In this document: piece after piece, positions 25,035 to 33,390 of the stretch | Position numbering within the stretch: the first letter of the stretch is position 1 | Layout: each line of letters begins with the position of its first letter | DNA from: Candidatus Latescibacterota bacterium | GTDB taxonomy: Bacteria > Latescibacterota > UBA2968 > UBA8231 | Direction: 5' to 3' | NCBI GenBank assembly: GCA_022825185.1 | Contig: JAJDYK010000164.1 | Coordinates: 12,125 to 76,124 of the forward strand | DNA: 64,000 bases | Position numbers and translations under genes: made by a program | Notes under the pieces: model-generated | Told to the model about the DNA's origin: nothing | The model's database searches: none | Seen by the model: the letters and a program-made list of their open reading frames with translations, nothing else

Positions 25035-26255
25035 TCAAGCGCCGAATTTGTCGAGTCGGCGCGCGTGGGCCAATGCGTGGGCCATCAAGCTAGTTGACGG
25101 CGCGATTCCGAGACAGCCGGCGCTGCAACCGCGCTCGGAAAATTCATCCGCGGCGTCGGCCAACGCCCACTGGCTAGCGATGACTGTGGGCACGGGGTGC
25201 CAACTGTGGCTGCGCATAATCGACGGGGTCGAGTGGTCGCCAGTGACGACGAGCACCTCGGGTTGCAGCGCGAGCAACCTCGGAATGTAGGCATCCAACT
25301 CCTCTAACAGCCGCACCTTCAACTCGAAATCGCCGTCTTCGCCCGCGCTGTCGGTCTTCTTTACGTGGACGTAGAAAAAGTCGTAGTCCGCATAGCGGCT
25401 TTCGAGCAAGGCGAATTCGGATTCGAGGTCCCAGCCAACCACTTCGACATCCATGCCCACGGCCCCGGCCACCCCGCGATACATGGGATACCCAGCAATG
25501 CCCAGCGCCTTCAGCCCGTACGCCTCGTCCATCGACACCAACTCTGGATAGCGACCGAATCCCCGTAGCAGCACCATGTTGGCCGGGTGCTCGTCAGCGA
25601 GCAAGGCAGCGGCTTGCTCTAAAAAGGCATTGGCCACTTCAACCGTGCGCTCGGCACCCGGTGCGAGGGCCGTCAGAGACTTGGGCGGCACGCCCGTCAC
25701 CTGCGGATCCGAATCCGAGACTTGGTCGCCCAAACCCGCGCCGCGCAACACCACGCCAGCGCGATACTCCATCTCAGCGGCGACTTGTAACTCCACCCCG
25801 GGCACTGCGACCGCTTTTAACACTTCGCAAAGCTGGCGTCCTTTTTCTGTGGGAATGCGGCCGGCGCGCCGGTCGCACACCCGGCCCGCATCATCCACGG
25901 TGCAAAAATTGAGACGCGCCGCCACGTCGCCACGAGCGAAATCCAGCCCCAAGCCAAGAGCCGAAAGGGCACCGCGGCCGATTTGGTTCTGCCAAGGGTC
26001 GTAGCCAAAAAGAGCTAGGTGGGCCGGGCCGCTACCCGGGGTAAAGCCGGCTCCTAATGGCGAAAGCAGGCCGCAGGTACCTCCCTTAGCCAGCGCATCT
26101 AAGTTGGGCAACTGGGCCGTCTCGAGTTCGGACTTGCCCGTGGCGGGATGGGGCAACCCGCCCAAGCCATCGACGACCAACAGGACGATCTTGGCGTCGC
26201 TGTCCCGGATGCACAACTCCTTGGTGTATTGAGAACTTATGGGATTTATATACAT
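25035..26255 (-). CDS. apgM: 2,3-bisphosphoglycerate-independent phosphoglycerate mutase, archaeal type
   Basis: This enzyme interconverts 3- and 2-phosphoglycerate in glycolysis. The 406-residue chain belongs to the ApgM branch of the alkaline phosphatase superfamily: the metal-binding LLVVDGLGGLPHPATGKSEL opens the fold, and the catalytic serine lies in TPGSGPAHLALFGYDP. The C-terminal metal site is seen in VTGDHSTPS. The first 19 residues (MYINPISSQYTKELCIRDS) are unlike the family, and the start codon is only 20 bp after the tnpB stop. The 5' end may thus have been rewritten by the transposon. A TTG 14 codons in, right after AAGGAG, is another possible start. Confidence 0.88.
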   Translation of the reverse strand: MYINPISSQYTKELCIRDSDAKIVLLVVDGLGGLPHPATGKSELETAQLPNLDALAKGGTCGLLSPLGAGFTPGSGPAHLALFGYDPWQNQIGRGALSALGLGLDFARGDVAARLNFCTVDDAGRVCDRRAGRIPTEKGRQLCEVLKAVAVPGVELQVAAEMEYRAGVVLRGAGLGDQVSDSDPQVTGVPPKSLTALAPGAERTVEVANAFLEQAAALLADEHPANMVLLRGFGRYPELVSMDEAYGLKALGIAGYPMYRGVAGAVGMDVEVVGWDLESEFALLESRYADYDFFYVHVKKTDSAGEDGDFELKVRLLEELDAYIPRLLALQPEVLVVTGDHSTPSIMRSHSWHPVPTVIASQWALADAADEFSERGCSAGCLGIAPSTSLMAHALAHARRLDKFGA

Positions 26256-27473
26256 GCCTACGCAGTATACCTTTCTATGAAGTAAGCGCTTCTAATGAAG
26301 CGCCTAATTTGGCATATCCTCCCTTCATCTCGGCACTCATCCCAGCCGAGTCAGAGGACAAGCCCCTGTGAAGGATATTGATGGCCGCGTTGAGGTCTCG
26401 GTCTAAGGTCATACCACAGGCGTAGCAACAATACACACGCTGACCCAGATCCAACTTCTCACACGGCATAGCCCCGCAGCCCGAACACTGCTGCGTCGTA
26501 TGGCGGGGCGATACCTTGACGACCCACCCACCGGCACTTACAGCCTTGTAGGTCAGGCACTGCACAAAGTACCCCCATTGCTGCTCCACGATGGATCGAG
26601 CCAAGCTATGGTTCTTCACCATATTGGGAATCTGTAGGTCTTCTACCACAAATCGGCAAGCGTGATCCTGGACCAGAGCAGCGGTTATCTCCTGTATCTT
26701 GCCCCGCTCGCGCTCCGTAACACGCTGCCAGGCCTTGGCCAACAGCCGACGCTTCTTCTCCCGATTGTTAGAATTCTTCTGGGCACGAGCCAACCTGCGC
26801 TGGCGTCGCTTGAGCGTATCACGATCCACCCTGTTTTTAGGAACCTTGTAGCCATTAGACAGCGTAGCCCGGTCCTTAACACCTAAGTCGATGCCCACAG
26901 GAGGACGAACATCCAGCACCTCGGGGGCCGCCACCTCTATCACAAACTGGAGCTTGACGCGCCGAGGCGTACGGACCACGCGAACCACCTTGACTATCCC
27001 CGCCGGCAAAGCGTCTCTGAACTTGAGACGGCCGATGCCTTTCACCTGGTAGGAGTAGTACCGGCCTGACGACTTCACCTTGGCCGGGGCCGGATCTTCA
27101 AAAGAATGGATGCCAGTACGCCAGCTCTTGAAGCGAGGATAGCCGCCCCGCTTAAAAAAATGCTGGTAGGCCCGATCCAGACGCTTGAGGATAGAACGTT
27201 GCACCCGAGCAGGGAAACGACGCCAGTGAGGATCCGCGCGCCGCTGGGTCAGCTTGGCCTGTTGATGTAAATACGTGACAGTGCGCTTCTCCCGCTCCCA
27301 AGCATCACGACGCTCCGCCAAACTCTCGTTATACAGATACCGAGCTTGATCGAGAAAGTCGTCGAGATGGGTGTGCGCTGGCCTGCTCAGATAGGCTTTC
27401 CTAGTGTACGTCCGCAGCATCGCTTAACACCATTGCTTAAGTTATTAGTTATGAATATAAGCCCCGAACTTAT
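26229..27473 (-). mobile_element. Solo tnpB element of IS200/IS605 type (boundaries approximate)
   Basis: A tnpB gene without a tnpA partner sits between recJ and apgM. Upstream of tnpB an imperfect hairpin (ATAAG/CTTAT, 27457-27473) could be the left end. Downstream only 20 bp separate tnpB from apgM, and a TCAA tetranucleotide at 26229-26232 (minus strand) resembles right-end cleavage sites of related elements. Both ends share ATAAGTTC. The limits are guesses; no target duplication is expected for this family. Confidence 0.45.
26275..27420 (-). CDS. tnpB: TnpB RNA-guided nuclease (IS200/IS605 OrfB)
   Basis: This 381-residue TnpB has all catalytic residues of the RuvC-like nuclease: Asp178 (GIDLGVKD), Glu260 (VVEDLQIPNM) and Asp342 (LDRDLNAAINI). 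The zinc ribbon cysteines are C312, C315, C332 and C335 (CSGCG, CYACG). The N-terminal helix-turn-helix-like region and the arginine-rich bridge (RRQRRLARAQ) are also present, so the protein should be active. TnpB uses an omega RNA transcribed from the 3' end of its own element, with a guide read from flanking DNA. Here that flank would be the 5' end of apgM. No TnpA transposase is present. Confidence 0.93.
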   Translation of the reverse strand: MLRTYTRKAYLSRPAHTHLDDFLDQARYLYNESLAERRDAWEREKRTVTYLHQQAKLTQRRADPHWRRFPARVQRSILKRLDRAYQHFFKRGGYPRFKSWRTGIHSFEDPAPAKVKSSGRYYSYQVKGIGRLKFRDALPAGIVKVVRVVRTPRRVKLQFVIEVAAPEVLDVRPPVGIDLGVKDRATLSNGYKVPKNRVDRDTLKRRQRRLARAQKNSNNREKKRRLLAKAWQRVTERERGKIQEITAALVQDHACRFVVEDLQIPNMVKNHSLARSIVEQQWGYFVQCLTYKAVSAGGWVVKVSPRHTTQQCSGCGAMPCEKLDLGQRVYCCYACGMTLDRDLNAAINILHRGLSSDSAGMSAEMKGGYAKLGASLEALTS

Positions 27474-27521
27474 CATATTAGTATTCTCTAGTTCGCTAGG
27501 TCCAATTCCGAGAAAACCGCC

Positions 27522-29198
27522 CTAAGCTACCGGCTCCCGCAAATACAAGTCCTTGAGCACCATCTGCACGGCACCGTTACCAGTATAGGTATCTGCCTCT
27601 AGCTCGAAAGCCGCACTCAGCCGGTCGCCCGGCCGCACCTGATCCGCGAGGTCTTTTTCGTTCCACCACAGCGCCGCACAACGGCGGCCCCCCACCTCCA
27701 ATTCGGCCTTGAAGTGGCGACCCTTGCCGATCTGCCGCGCCCAAACGACCCGACAGTCCTCTAGGGCAAAAACCGGCCGCTGGTGGCCGTTGCCAAAAGG
27801 CTCTAGCGCGGCGAGTTGCTCCACCGTGTCCATCGTCAAATCGCCTGGTTTGAGCATCAGGTCAACGTCCAATGCAGGTTGTAGCTCCTCGGCGCTAATG
27901 TGGGTGTTGGCGTGGCCGATCAGCGCGAGGCGAAAGCGCTCAAAGGCATCGGCTTCAAGCGAAAAACCCGCGGCCGCCGGATGGCCGCCGTGCGTCTGCA
28001 AGTGCTCTTCGCAGGCGTGGATTCCTGCGCTGATGTCGTAGCCGGGGATGCTGCGCGCCGAACCGACGCAGAGGCCGTGCTCGCCGCCTTGGGTACACAC
28101 AACCGCGGGGCGGGCGTATTTTTCGCACAATTTGCTGGCCAACAGGCCGACGATTCCCAAATTCCACTCCCCCAGTACTACGATGATGTGGTCCTCCACG
28201 TCCTCCTCTGGGCCAACCTGTTCCTCGACCTCCTGTATCCCCTCGCGCTGCCACGCCTGCCGCTGAGAGTTGAGCCGGTTGAGTTCGTCGGCCAACTGCG
28301 CGGCCTCCCCCTCGCTTGTCGAGCGCAAAAGCCGCAGCGCTATATCGGGCGTCTTCAGACGACCAGCGACATTGATCCGCGGCCCCAAGCGAAAACCCAA
28401 GCTGGCGGCATCGAGGGGCTGGTCTCGGTAGCTGGCCACCTGCTTGAGCGCGCGCAGCCCGAGGCGCTTGGTGTGCTGGAGGATTTGCAGGCCGCGCTGG
28501 ATAAACAGGCGATTTTCTCCCAGCACAGGCACGAGATCGGCCACCGTTCCCAAGGCCACGAGGTCGAGCAATTCGTTGAGATAGCGGCGGCGCTCTTCAC
28601 CGGCGAGAAAAGCTGCGCTGAGGGCCTGCACCAGCTTGAAGGTGACGCCGACGCCAGCCAAGTCCTTGAACGGATACGCGCAATCGCGGCGATTGGGATT
28701 GATGATGGCAAGGGCGCGCGGCAGTTCGGCGAGCTGTTGGTGGTGATCTACGACGACGACCTCCACGCCGCGCACCTCGGCCAACTCTAGGGCCTCGTAG
28801 GCCGAGATCCCATTGTCAACCGTGACGATGACGCGCGCACCCTTTGCTATGGCGCTCTCGACCCCAGGCGGCTTGAGACCGTATCCGTCCTTGTGGCGAT
28901 CGGGCAAAAGGCAATCGCAGTCGGCCCCCACCTGTTCGAGAAAATCCATCAGCACGGCGGTGCTGCAAACCCCATCGACATCGTAGTCGCCGTACACGAC
29001 GATCTTCTCGCGGGCGCGCACGGCGCGCTCCAGGCGCGCAACCGCAGGGACCATGTCCTGCATTTGCTCGGGCGGATGCAGGGCTTCAGGACCGACTTGC
29101 AGCTCGGCGCGGGTCAGGCCGCGACCGGCCAGCAGATCGTCAATTAAGCTGTCGTACGGGTCTTCGCGGAGGACATTCCAAACGGGATAACGGCGCAT
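27522..29198 (-). CDS. recJ: Single-stranded-DNA-specific exonuclease RecJ
   Basis: RecJ degrades single-stranded DNA 5' to 3' in recombination and mismatch repair. The ATG at 29198 gives a protein of 558 residues that starts RRYPVWNVLREDPYD, typical of RecJ; a longer in-frame extension to 29324 is not. Manganese-binding motifs are YGDYDVDG and the DHH signature VVVVDHHQ, with GVGVTFKLVQAL further on. The DHHA1-like and OB-fold C-terminal parts include HGGHPAAAGFSLE. The gene is divergent from the secreted protein at 29368 and precedes the TnpB element. Confidence 0.93.
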   Translation of the reverse strand: MRRYPVWNVLREDPYDSLIDDLLAGRGLTRAELQVGPEALHPPEQMQDMVPAVARLERAVRAREKIVVYGDYDVDGVCSTAVLMDFLEQVGADCDCLLPDRHKDGYGLKPPGVESAIAKGARVIVTVDNGISAYEALELAEVRGVEVVVVDHHQQLAELPRALAIINPNRRDCAYPFKDLAGVGVTFKLVQALSAAFLAGEERRRYLNELLDLVALGTVADLVPVLGENRLFIQRGLQILQHTKRLGLRALKQVASYRDQPLDAASLGFRLGPRINVAGRLKTPDIALRLLRSTSEGEAAQLADELNRLNSQRQAWQREGIQEVEEQVGPEEDVEDHIIVVLGEWNLGIVGLLASKLCEKYARPAVVCTQGGEHGLCVGSARSIPGYDISAGIHACEEHLQTHGGHPAAAGFSLEADAFERFRLALIGHANTHISAEELQPALDVDLMLKPGDLTMDTVEQLAALEPFGNGHQRPVFALEDCRVVWARQIGKGRHFKAELEVGGRRCAALWWNEKDLADQVRPGDRLSAAFELEADTYTGNGAVQMVLKDLYLREPVA

Positions 29199-29367
29199 AA
29201 GTATCTTCAATAGTCCATATACGTGGGAATTGGTCTGACGCAACTTAGCCAATAATATCAACCGCGACAAAATCCGGTCAAGAAGAGACCCGTGCGCTTG
29301 CCTAGACGCTAGCGTTGCGTACATTTATCCGCTGTATTTCTTGAACTTAATCACTTAGGAAAAGGGC

Positions 29368-30576
29368 ATGTTACTCTGCTATATAGCCCTCCTCGGTGCC
29401 ATCGCATTGCCTCGCCTCGCGGCTGCTGGCCCCAATGCAGATGCCGAAATTTTCGTCGGCGAAGAAGGCCCTTTTTGCGGGTTTGCCGCCAATAGCACCG
29501 TGGAGTTCAGCGTCTCGGCGCGCAACATGAGCGGCGTGCGCCAAGTCAAATTCGAATTTAGCTGGGAACCAGCCAACGCGATCACCGCGATCGCGGGCGT
29601 GCTAGGCGAGACAGCAAGGGCCAGTTCCTTTGTCTCCCCAGGGGTCCCGCAAATAAAAGGGCAAACCGCCCAATGGGGCATCGCGACCCTCGGCGGTGCA
29701 GGGATAGAAGGTGAAGGCCATCTCGTCAGCATGGCTTTCACCTTGGCCGACTCCATCAGCCCTACCACCCCCATAGACATCTACCTCGACGTGGTATCGC
29801 TCGGGCCTTCTTTTGACGAGCGCGACGACATCCGCCCCCAAGTTGCGTTCTTGCGCAATTACTGCGACGCCGAGGGCCAAGCTTTGCCGGATGGCATCTT
29901 CTTTCGCTCGGTCGGGCAAAACCCCTCCTTTTCTACCGCTGGCACCGGCAGCGTAGCTGACAGCAGCGCCGGAGAAATCCTCGTGTCGGCACGCCTCTTG
30001 CAAGCTGGACACTTCCGCACTGGCGCGTCTTTTACTTGGGACATTACCAATCCCGGAGCAGCACCGGCATACGCGCTCGTCAACGACGAGGCCATCCCCA
30101 TCCCGGCTGGCGCAACTCAACAAATAACGACCACTAGCGACGAGCGCGGCCAGACCTATCTGCTCCTCGACGCCGAACAGGCGACCACGCTCGTTTTCAA
30201 TACCTGCGCCGACGACTCGTGCGCTGAGAACCAAGTAGTATGGGGGGACGTTGCCACATCCATCTCAGAGCCATCCGGTTTCGCGCTGCCGCGAGAAGCC
30301 AGCCTCGCGCAGAACTACCCCAATCCCTTTAACGCCGGTACCACTATCCCCTTCGCCATCCCCGAGGGAGGGCCTCGCTTTGCCCAAATCGACATCTTCA
30401 ACCTAATGGGGCAAAAGGTGGCCACGCCCTTTGCGGCGAGCACACTCCCAGGGCGGCATGTGATCCACTGGGATAGCCAGTCGGCAACCGGCGCACCCGC
30501 GGCCAGCGGCCTCTACATCTACCGCCTGCGGACGGATTCGGCCGAGCTGCACCGCGCCATGCTCCTCTTGCGCTGA
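29368..30576 (+). CDS. Exported cohesin-like protein with C-terminal sorting domain
   Basis: The signal peptide (MLLCYIALLGAIALPRLAAA) follows a ribosome site AGGAAAAGGG. The N-terminal 150 residues have the beta-sandwich pattern of cohesin-type domains (FSVSARNMSGVRQVKFEFSW, then GEGHLVSMAFTLADS). The last 90 residues form the Ig-like sorting domain (LAQNYPNPFNAGTTIPFAIP to GLYIYRLRTDSAELH). The protein of 402 residues should be exported and surface-sorted. The start of rsmB lies four bases after its stop, so the two are probably on one transcript. The ligand is not known. Confidence 0.78.
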   Translation: MLLCYIALLGAIALPRLAAAGPNADAEIFVGEEGPFCGFAANSTVEFSVSARNMSGVRQVKFEFSWEPANAITAIAGVLGETARASSFVSPGVPQIKGQTAQWGIATLGGAGIEGEGHLVSMAFTLADSISPTTPIDIYLDVVSLGPSFDERDDIRPQVAFLRNYCDAEGQALPDGIFFRSVGQNPSFSTAGTGSVADSSAGEILVSARLLQAGHFRTGASFTWDITNPGAAPAYALVNDEAIPIPAGATQQITTTSDERGQTYLLLDAEQATTLVFNTCADDSCAENQVVWGDVATSISEPSGFALPREASLAQNYPNPFNAGTTIPFAIPEGGPRFAQIDIFNLMGQKVATPFAASTLPGRHVIHWDSQSATGAPAASGLYIYRLRTDSAELHRAMLLLR

Positions 30577-30579
30577 GCC

Positions 30580-31896
30580 GTGCATCCTCCCGACTCAGCC
30601 CGCCTTGCGGCGGCACACCTCCTCCGCGACCTAGAGCAGCAAGCCCGACCTTTCGACGAACTGCTGCAAGCTCTCGACGCGCGCCTGCCGACCAACCGCG
30701 ATGTGCGCTTCGCCCGCCAGCTAGTCCTCGGTGTGGTGCGGTGGCAGAAGCGGCTCGACTGGATCATCGCCACCTGTTGTACGCGTCCGGTCGCCCAACT
30801 CTCGCCTTGGGCTCGCCACATCCTGCGCCTCGGAACCTATCAACTCTTCTGGCTCGACCGCGTGCCCCAGTCCGCGGCCGTCCATACCTCAGTCGAGCTA
30901 GCCAAGCACTTGACGCATCAAGGCATCGCCTCCTTGGTCAATGCCGTGCTCCGCAACTTGCTGCGGCAACGCGCGCAGGTTCGCTACCCCGATCAGCAAC
31001 AGACCCCGACGCATTACCTAGCAGTGTACCACTCTCATCCCGAGTGGCTGGTCAAGCGGTGGGTCAGCCGCTGGGGCCGCGAAATCGCCGAGCACTTGCT
31101 CGCGGCCAACAACCAGCCCGCCCCACTCAACATCTACCTCAATCCGCTGCGCGCCAGCCGTGCAACCGTCGCCGAACTCGACCTAGCCCCAGTCGAGGCG
31201 AGGCCGGGCTTTTATCGAGCGACAAACGGCGCTGATCTCTTTTCCTCACGCGCATACCAGCAGGGACAGTTTCAAGTCCAAGACCCCAACGCCGGCTTGG
31301 CCGTGGCCCTGCTCAACCCCCAGTCAGGGGAACGCCTGCTCGACCTGTGCAGCGCGCCCGGCGGCAAGGCCGTGCAAGCGGCCATCGCCATGGCCGACCG
31401 CGGCTGGGTCGTAGCGGCCGACATTTCGTTGCCACGCCTGAAGCGGGTGCGCGAAAACGCCCGACGTCTGCGCCTGCGGGCCATCCGCCCCGTGGCCCGC
31501 GACGGCACAACCCCTGGATGCGCTGCCTTCGACCGCGTCCTCGCCGATGTGCCCTGTAGCGCCACTGGCGTACTCGGACGGCGACCAGACGCCCGCTGGC
31601 GCCGCCAGCCCACTGAATTGGCAGCATTGACCGCACGGCAACAGGTACTCATCCAACGCGCTTACGAGCACCTGCGTCCCGGCGGCGTCTTAGTGTATAG
31701 CACCTGTAGCTTGGAAGAGGAGGAAAACGAGGCCATTGTCGAGCGCTTCTTAAAGCAAACCCCGACCGCGCAGCTAGAGCGCGCCGATACTCACTTTCCC
31801 GCCCAGCCTTGGGCCGGTCGCTACGTTCTGACCATACCGGGCCGACACGCCGGCGACGGCAGTTTTGCCGCACGCATCCGCAAGGCCGCATCGTGA
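30580..31896 (+). CDS. rsmB: 16S rRNA (cytosine-967-C5)-methyltransferase RsmB
   Basis: RsmB methylates C967 of 16S rRNA with S-adenosylmethionine. The 438-residue protein has the N-terminal NusB-like RNA-binding domain (about residues 1-140), the SAM site LLDLCSAPGGKAVQAA and the two catalytic cysteine motifs DVPCSATGVLGRRPDARWRR and YSTCSLEEEENE. It starts with GTG at 30580, four bases after the previous gene, and ends in a GTGA overlap with the PASTA gene. The rsmB-PASTA-rpe order recurs in many bacteria. Confidence 0.93.
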   Translation: MHPPDSARLAAAHLLRDLEQQARPFDELLQALDARLPTNRDVRFARQLVLGVVRWQKRLDWIIATCCTRPVAQLSPWARHILRLGTYQLFWLDRVPQSAAVHTSVELAKHLTHQGIASLVNAVLRNLLRQRAQVRYPDQQQTPTHYLAVYHSHPEWLVKRWVSRWGREIAEHLLAANNQPAPLNIYLNPLRASRATVAELDLAPVEARPGFYRATNGADLFSSRAYQQGQFQVQDPNAGLAVALLNPQSGERLLDLCSAPGGKAVQAAIAMADRGWVVAADISLPRLKRVRENARRLRLRAIRPVARDGTTPGCAAFDRVLADVPCSATGVLGRRPDARWRRQPTELAALTARQQVLIQRAYEHLRPGGVLVYSTCSLEEEENEAIVERFLKQTPTAQLERADTHFPAQPWAGRYVLTIPGRHAGDGSFAARIRKAAS

Positions 31897-32666
31897 AAAA
31901 CATCCTCCGCCACTTGAGCCTACTCGCGGCGGGCGCGTTCCTCTCCAGCATCATCGCCCTCTTCCTACTCGACGCGGTCATCATGCCGTACTTAGTTGAT
32001 ACGTCCAGTGTCCAAGTCCCCAACCTCCAGGGCCTTTTCGCGTCCGAGGCATCGGCACGACTCGAAGAAGCAGGACTGAAGATGACCGTCGGCGATTCGC
32101 TGTACCACGAAACCGTTCCCGCCGACGCAGTCGTCGATCAAGACCCCAGTGGCGGCCAATTGGTCAAACAAGGGCGGCGCATCGTCTTGACCGTGAGTAA
32201 AGGACCGCGTTACTACGAGGTTCCCGACGTGCGCCGCGTTAGCCTGCGCGAGGCGCGTTTGCAACTAGAGGAAAACCAGCTCAAGATCGGTCAGATCCTC
32301 TACCGCTCTTCAGATACTCTACCCGAGGGCGCTGTCGTCGGACAGTCACCTCCCCCCGGTGCTCAACTCGCTCGCGACAGTGCGGTTGACCTCCAGGTCA
32401 GCAACGGCTCACCCACCGCCCTCAAGCGCGTCCCGAATCTAATCGGTCTGTCCATCGGGGCTGCGGAGGACACTTTGCGCAAATACGAATTGCGCATCGG
32501 CCACATCGCCAAGCGCATCGACGAGCAAAAGCGCGTCGGCACGGTCCTAGCGCAAGAGCCTACGAGCGAGCAGCGCATCCCGCGCCACAGCCGCATTGAC
32601 CTCGTCGTCAGCGCCGCGGCACCACCCCCCAAGCCAGACGCCTTTGACAACTGGGAGGAACCATGA
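31893..32666 (+). CDS. Membrane-anchored protein with three PASTA domains
   Basis: The GTG at 31893 overlaps the rsmB stop (GTGA). The first 30 residues hold one membrane helix (AGAFLSSIIALFLLDAVIM). Three PASTA repeats follow, at about residues 40-105, 110-175 and 180-245; each has the VPNL/VPDV start, a helix and the GxVxxQxPxxG turn. PASTA domains bind peptidoglycan stem peptides or muropeptides and usually belong to Ser/Thr kinases or penicillin-binding proteins. Here no kinase or transpeptidase domain is attached, so it is probably a stand-alone cell-wall sensor or scaffold. Its end overlaps rpe by four bases. Confidence 0.88.
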   Translation: MKNILRHLSLLAAGAFLSSIIALFLLDAVIMPYLVDTSSVQVPNLQGLFASEASARLEEAGLKMTVGDSLYHETVPADAVVDQDPSGGQLVKQGRRIVLTVSKGPRYYEVPDVRRVSLREARLQLEENQLKIGQILYRSSDTLPEGAVVGQSPPPGAQLARDSAVDLQVSNGSPTALKRVPNLIGLSIGAAEDTLRKYELRIGHIAKRIDEQKRVGTVLAQEPTSEQRIPRHSRIDLVVSAAAPPPKPDAFDNWEEP

Positions 32667-33310
32667 ACGCCACGCGCATCGGCCCTTCCCTCTTGGCCGC
32701 CGATTTTGCCCGCCTAGCCGAGGACATCGACCGCGTCGAGCGCGGCGGAGCTGATTTTCTCCATCTCGACGTAATGGACGGGCACTTCGTCCCCAACATC
32801 AGCTTTGGGCTGCCGGTCGTCGCGGCCGTGCGCCAAACCACCCGCCTCGAACTCAACACGCATCTGATGTTGCAAGACCCCTTGCCCTTTATCGGTCCCT
32901 TCAAAGAGGCGGGCGCAGACTCGCTCATCGTCCACGTGGAACTCGAATCCGCCCAGGCCGTACTCGACGCCATCCGTCAACACGGTCTCCAGTGCGGACT
33001 CGCAGTCAACCCAAAAACGCCCGTCTCCGCCCTCTACCCCTATCTCGACGAACTCGACTCGGCCTTGGTCATGTCCGTGGAGCCGGGATTTGGCGGCCAA
33101 GCCTTCCAGCCCGCAGCCCTCGACAAAATCCGCGACCTGTGCGCGGAAATCGAGCGCCGAGGACTAGACGTACCCGTCGGCATCGACGGCGGCGTTCATC
33201 CCGGCAACGCAGCCGACTGCCGCCGTGCCGGTGCCCAATGCTTAGTGGCCGGCTCAGCCGTCTTCAACTCCCCTGACCCAGCCCGCGTTATCGCCGACCT
33301 GCGCGGCTGA
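32663..33310 (+). CDS. rpe: Ribulose-phosphate 3-epimerase
   Basis: Rpe interconverts ribulose-5-phosphate and xylulose-5-phosphate in the pentose phosphate and Calvin cycles. The 215-residue TIM barrel has all hallmarks: IGPSLLAADFARLAEDI, LHLDVMDGHFVPNISFG (with metal-binding His and Asp), NTHLMLQDP, SVEPGFGGQAFQP and GIDGGVHPGNA. The start overlaps the PASTA gene (ATGA), with GGGAGGAACC as ribosome site. It is the last gene of the rsmB operon, and a new promoter follows before ffh. Confidence 0.95.
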   Translation: MNATRIGPSLLAADFARLAEDIDRVERGGADFLHLDVMDGHFVPNISFGLPVVAAVRQTTRLELNTHLMLQDPLPFIGPFKEAGADSLIVHVELESAQAVLDAIRQHGLQCGLAVNPKTPVSALYPYLDELDSALVMSVEPGFGGQAFQPAALDKIRDLCAEIERRGLDVPVGIDGGVHPGNAADCRRAGAQCLVAGSAVFNSPDPARVIADLRG

Positions 33311-33320
33311 CCTGCCTCTG

Positions 33321-33349
33321 TTGCTATATCTATATATTAAATTTATATT
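33321..33349 (+). promoter_or_regulatory. Predicted promoter of the ffh-rpsP-rimM-trmD-rplS operon
   Basis: TTGCTA (33321-33326), a 17-base spacer and TATATT (33344-33349) form a good sigma-70 promoter in a strikingly AT-rich patch within GC-rich DNA. Transcription would start near 33357, about 35 bp before the ffh start codon. Confidence 0.55.
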
Positions 33350-33390
33350 TTAGCTTCTTTGCCGCATTCTACCACTCGACGCATCGGCCC

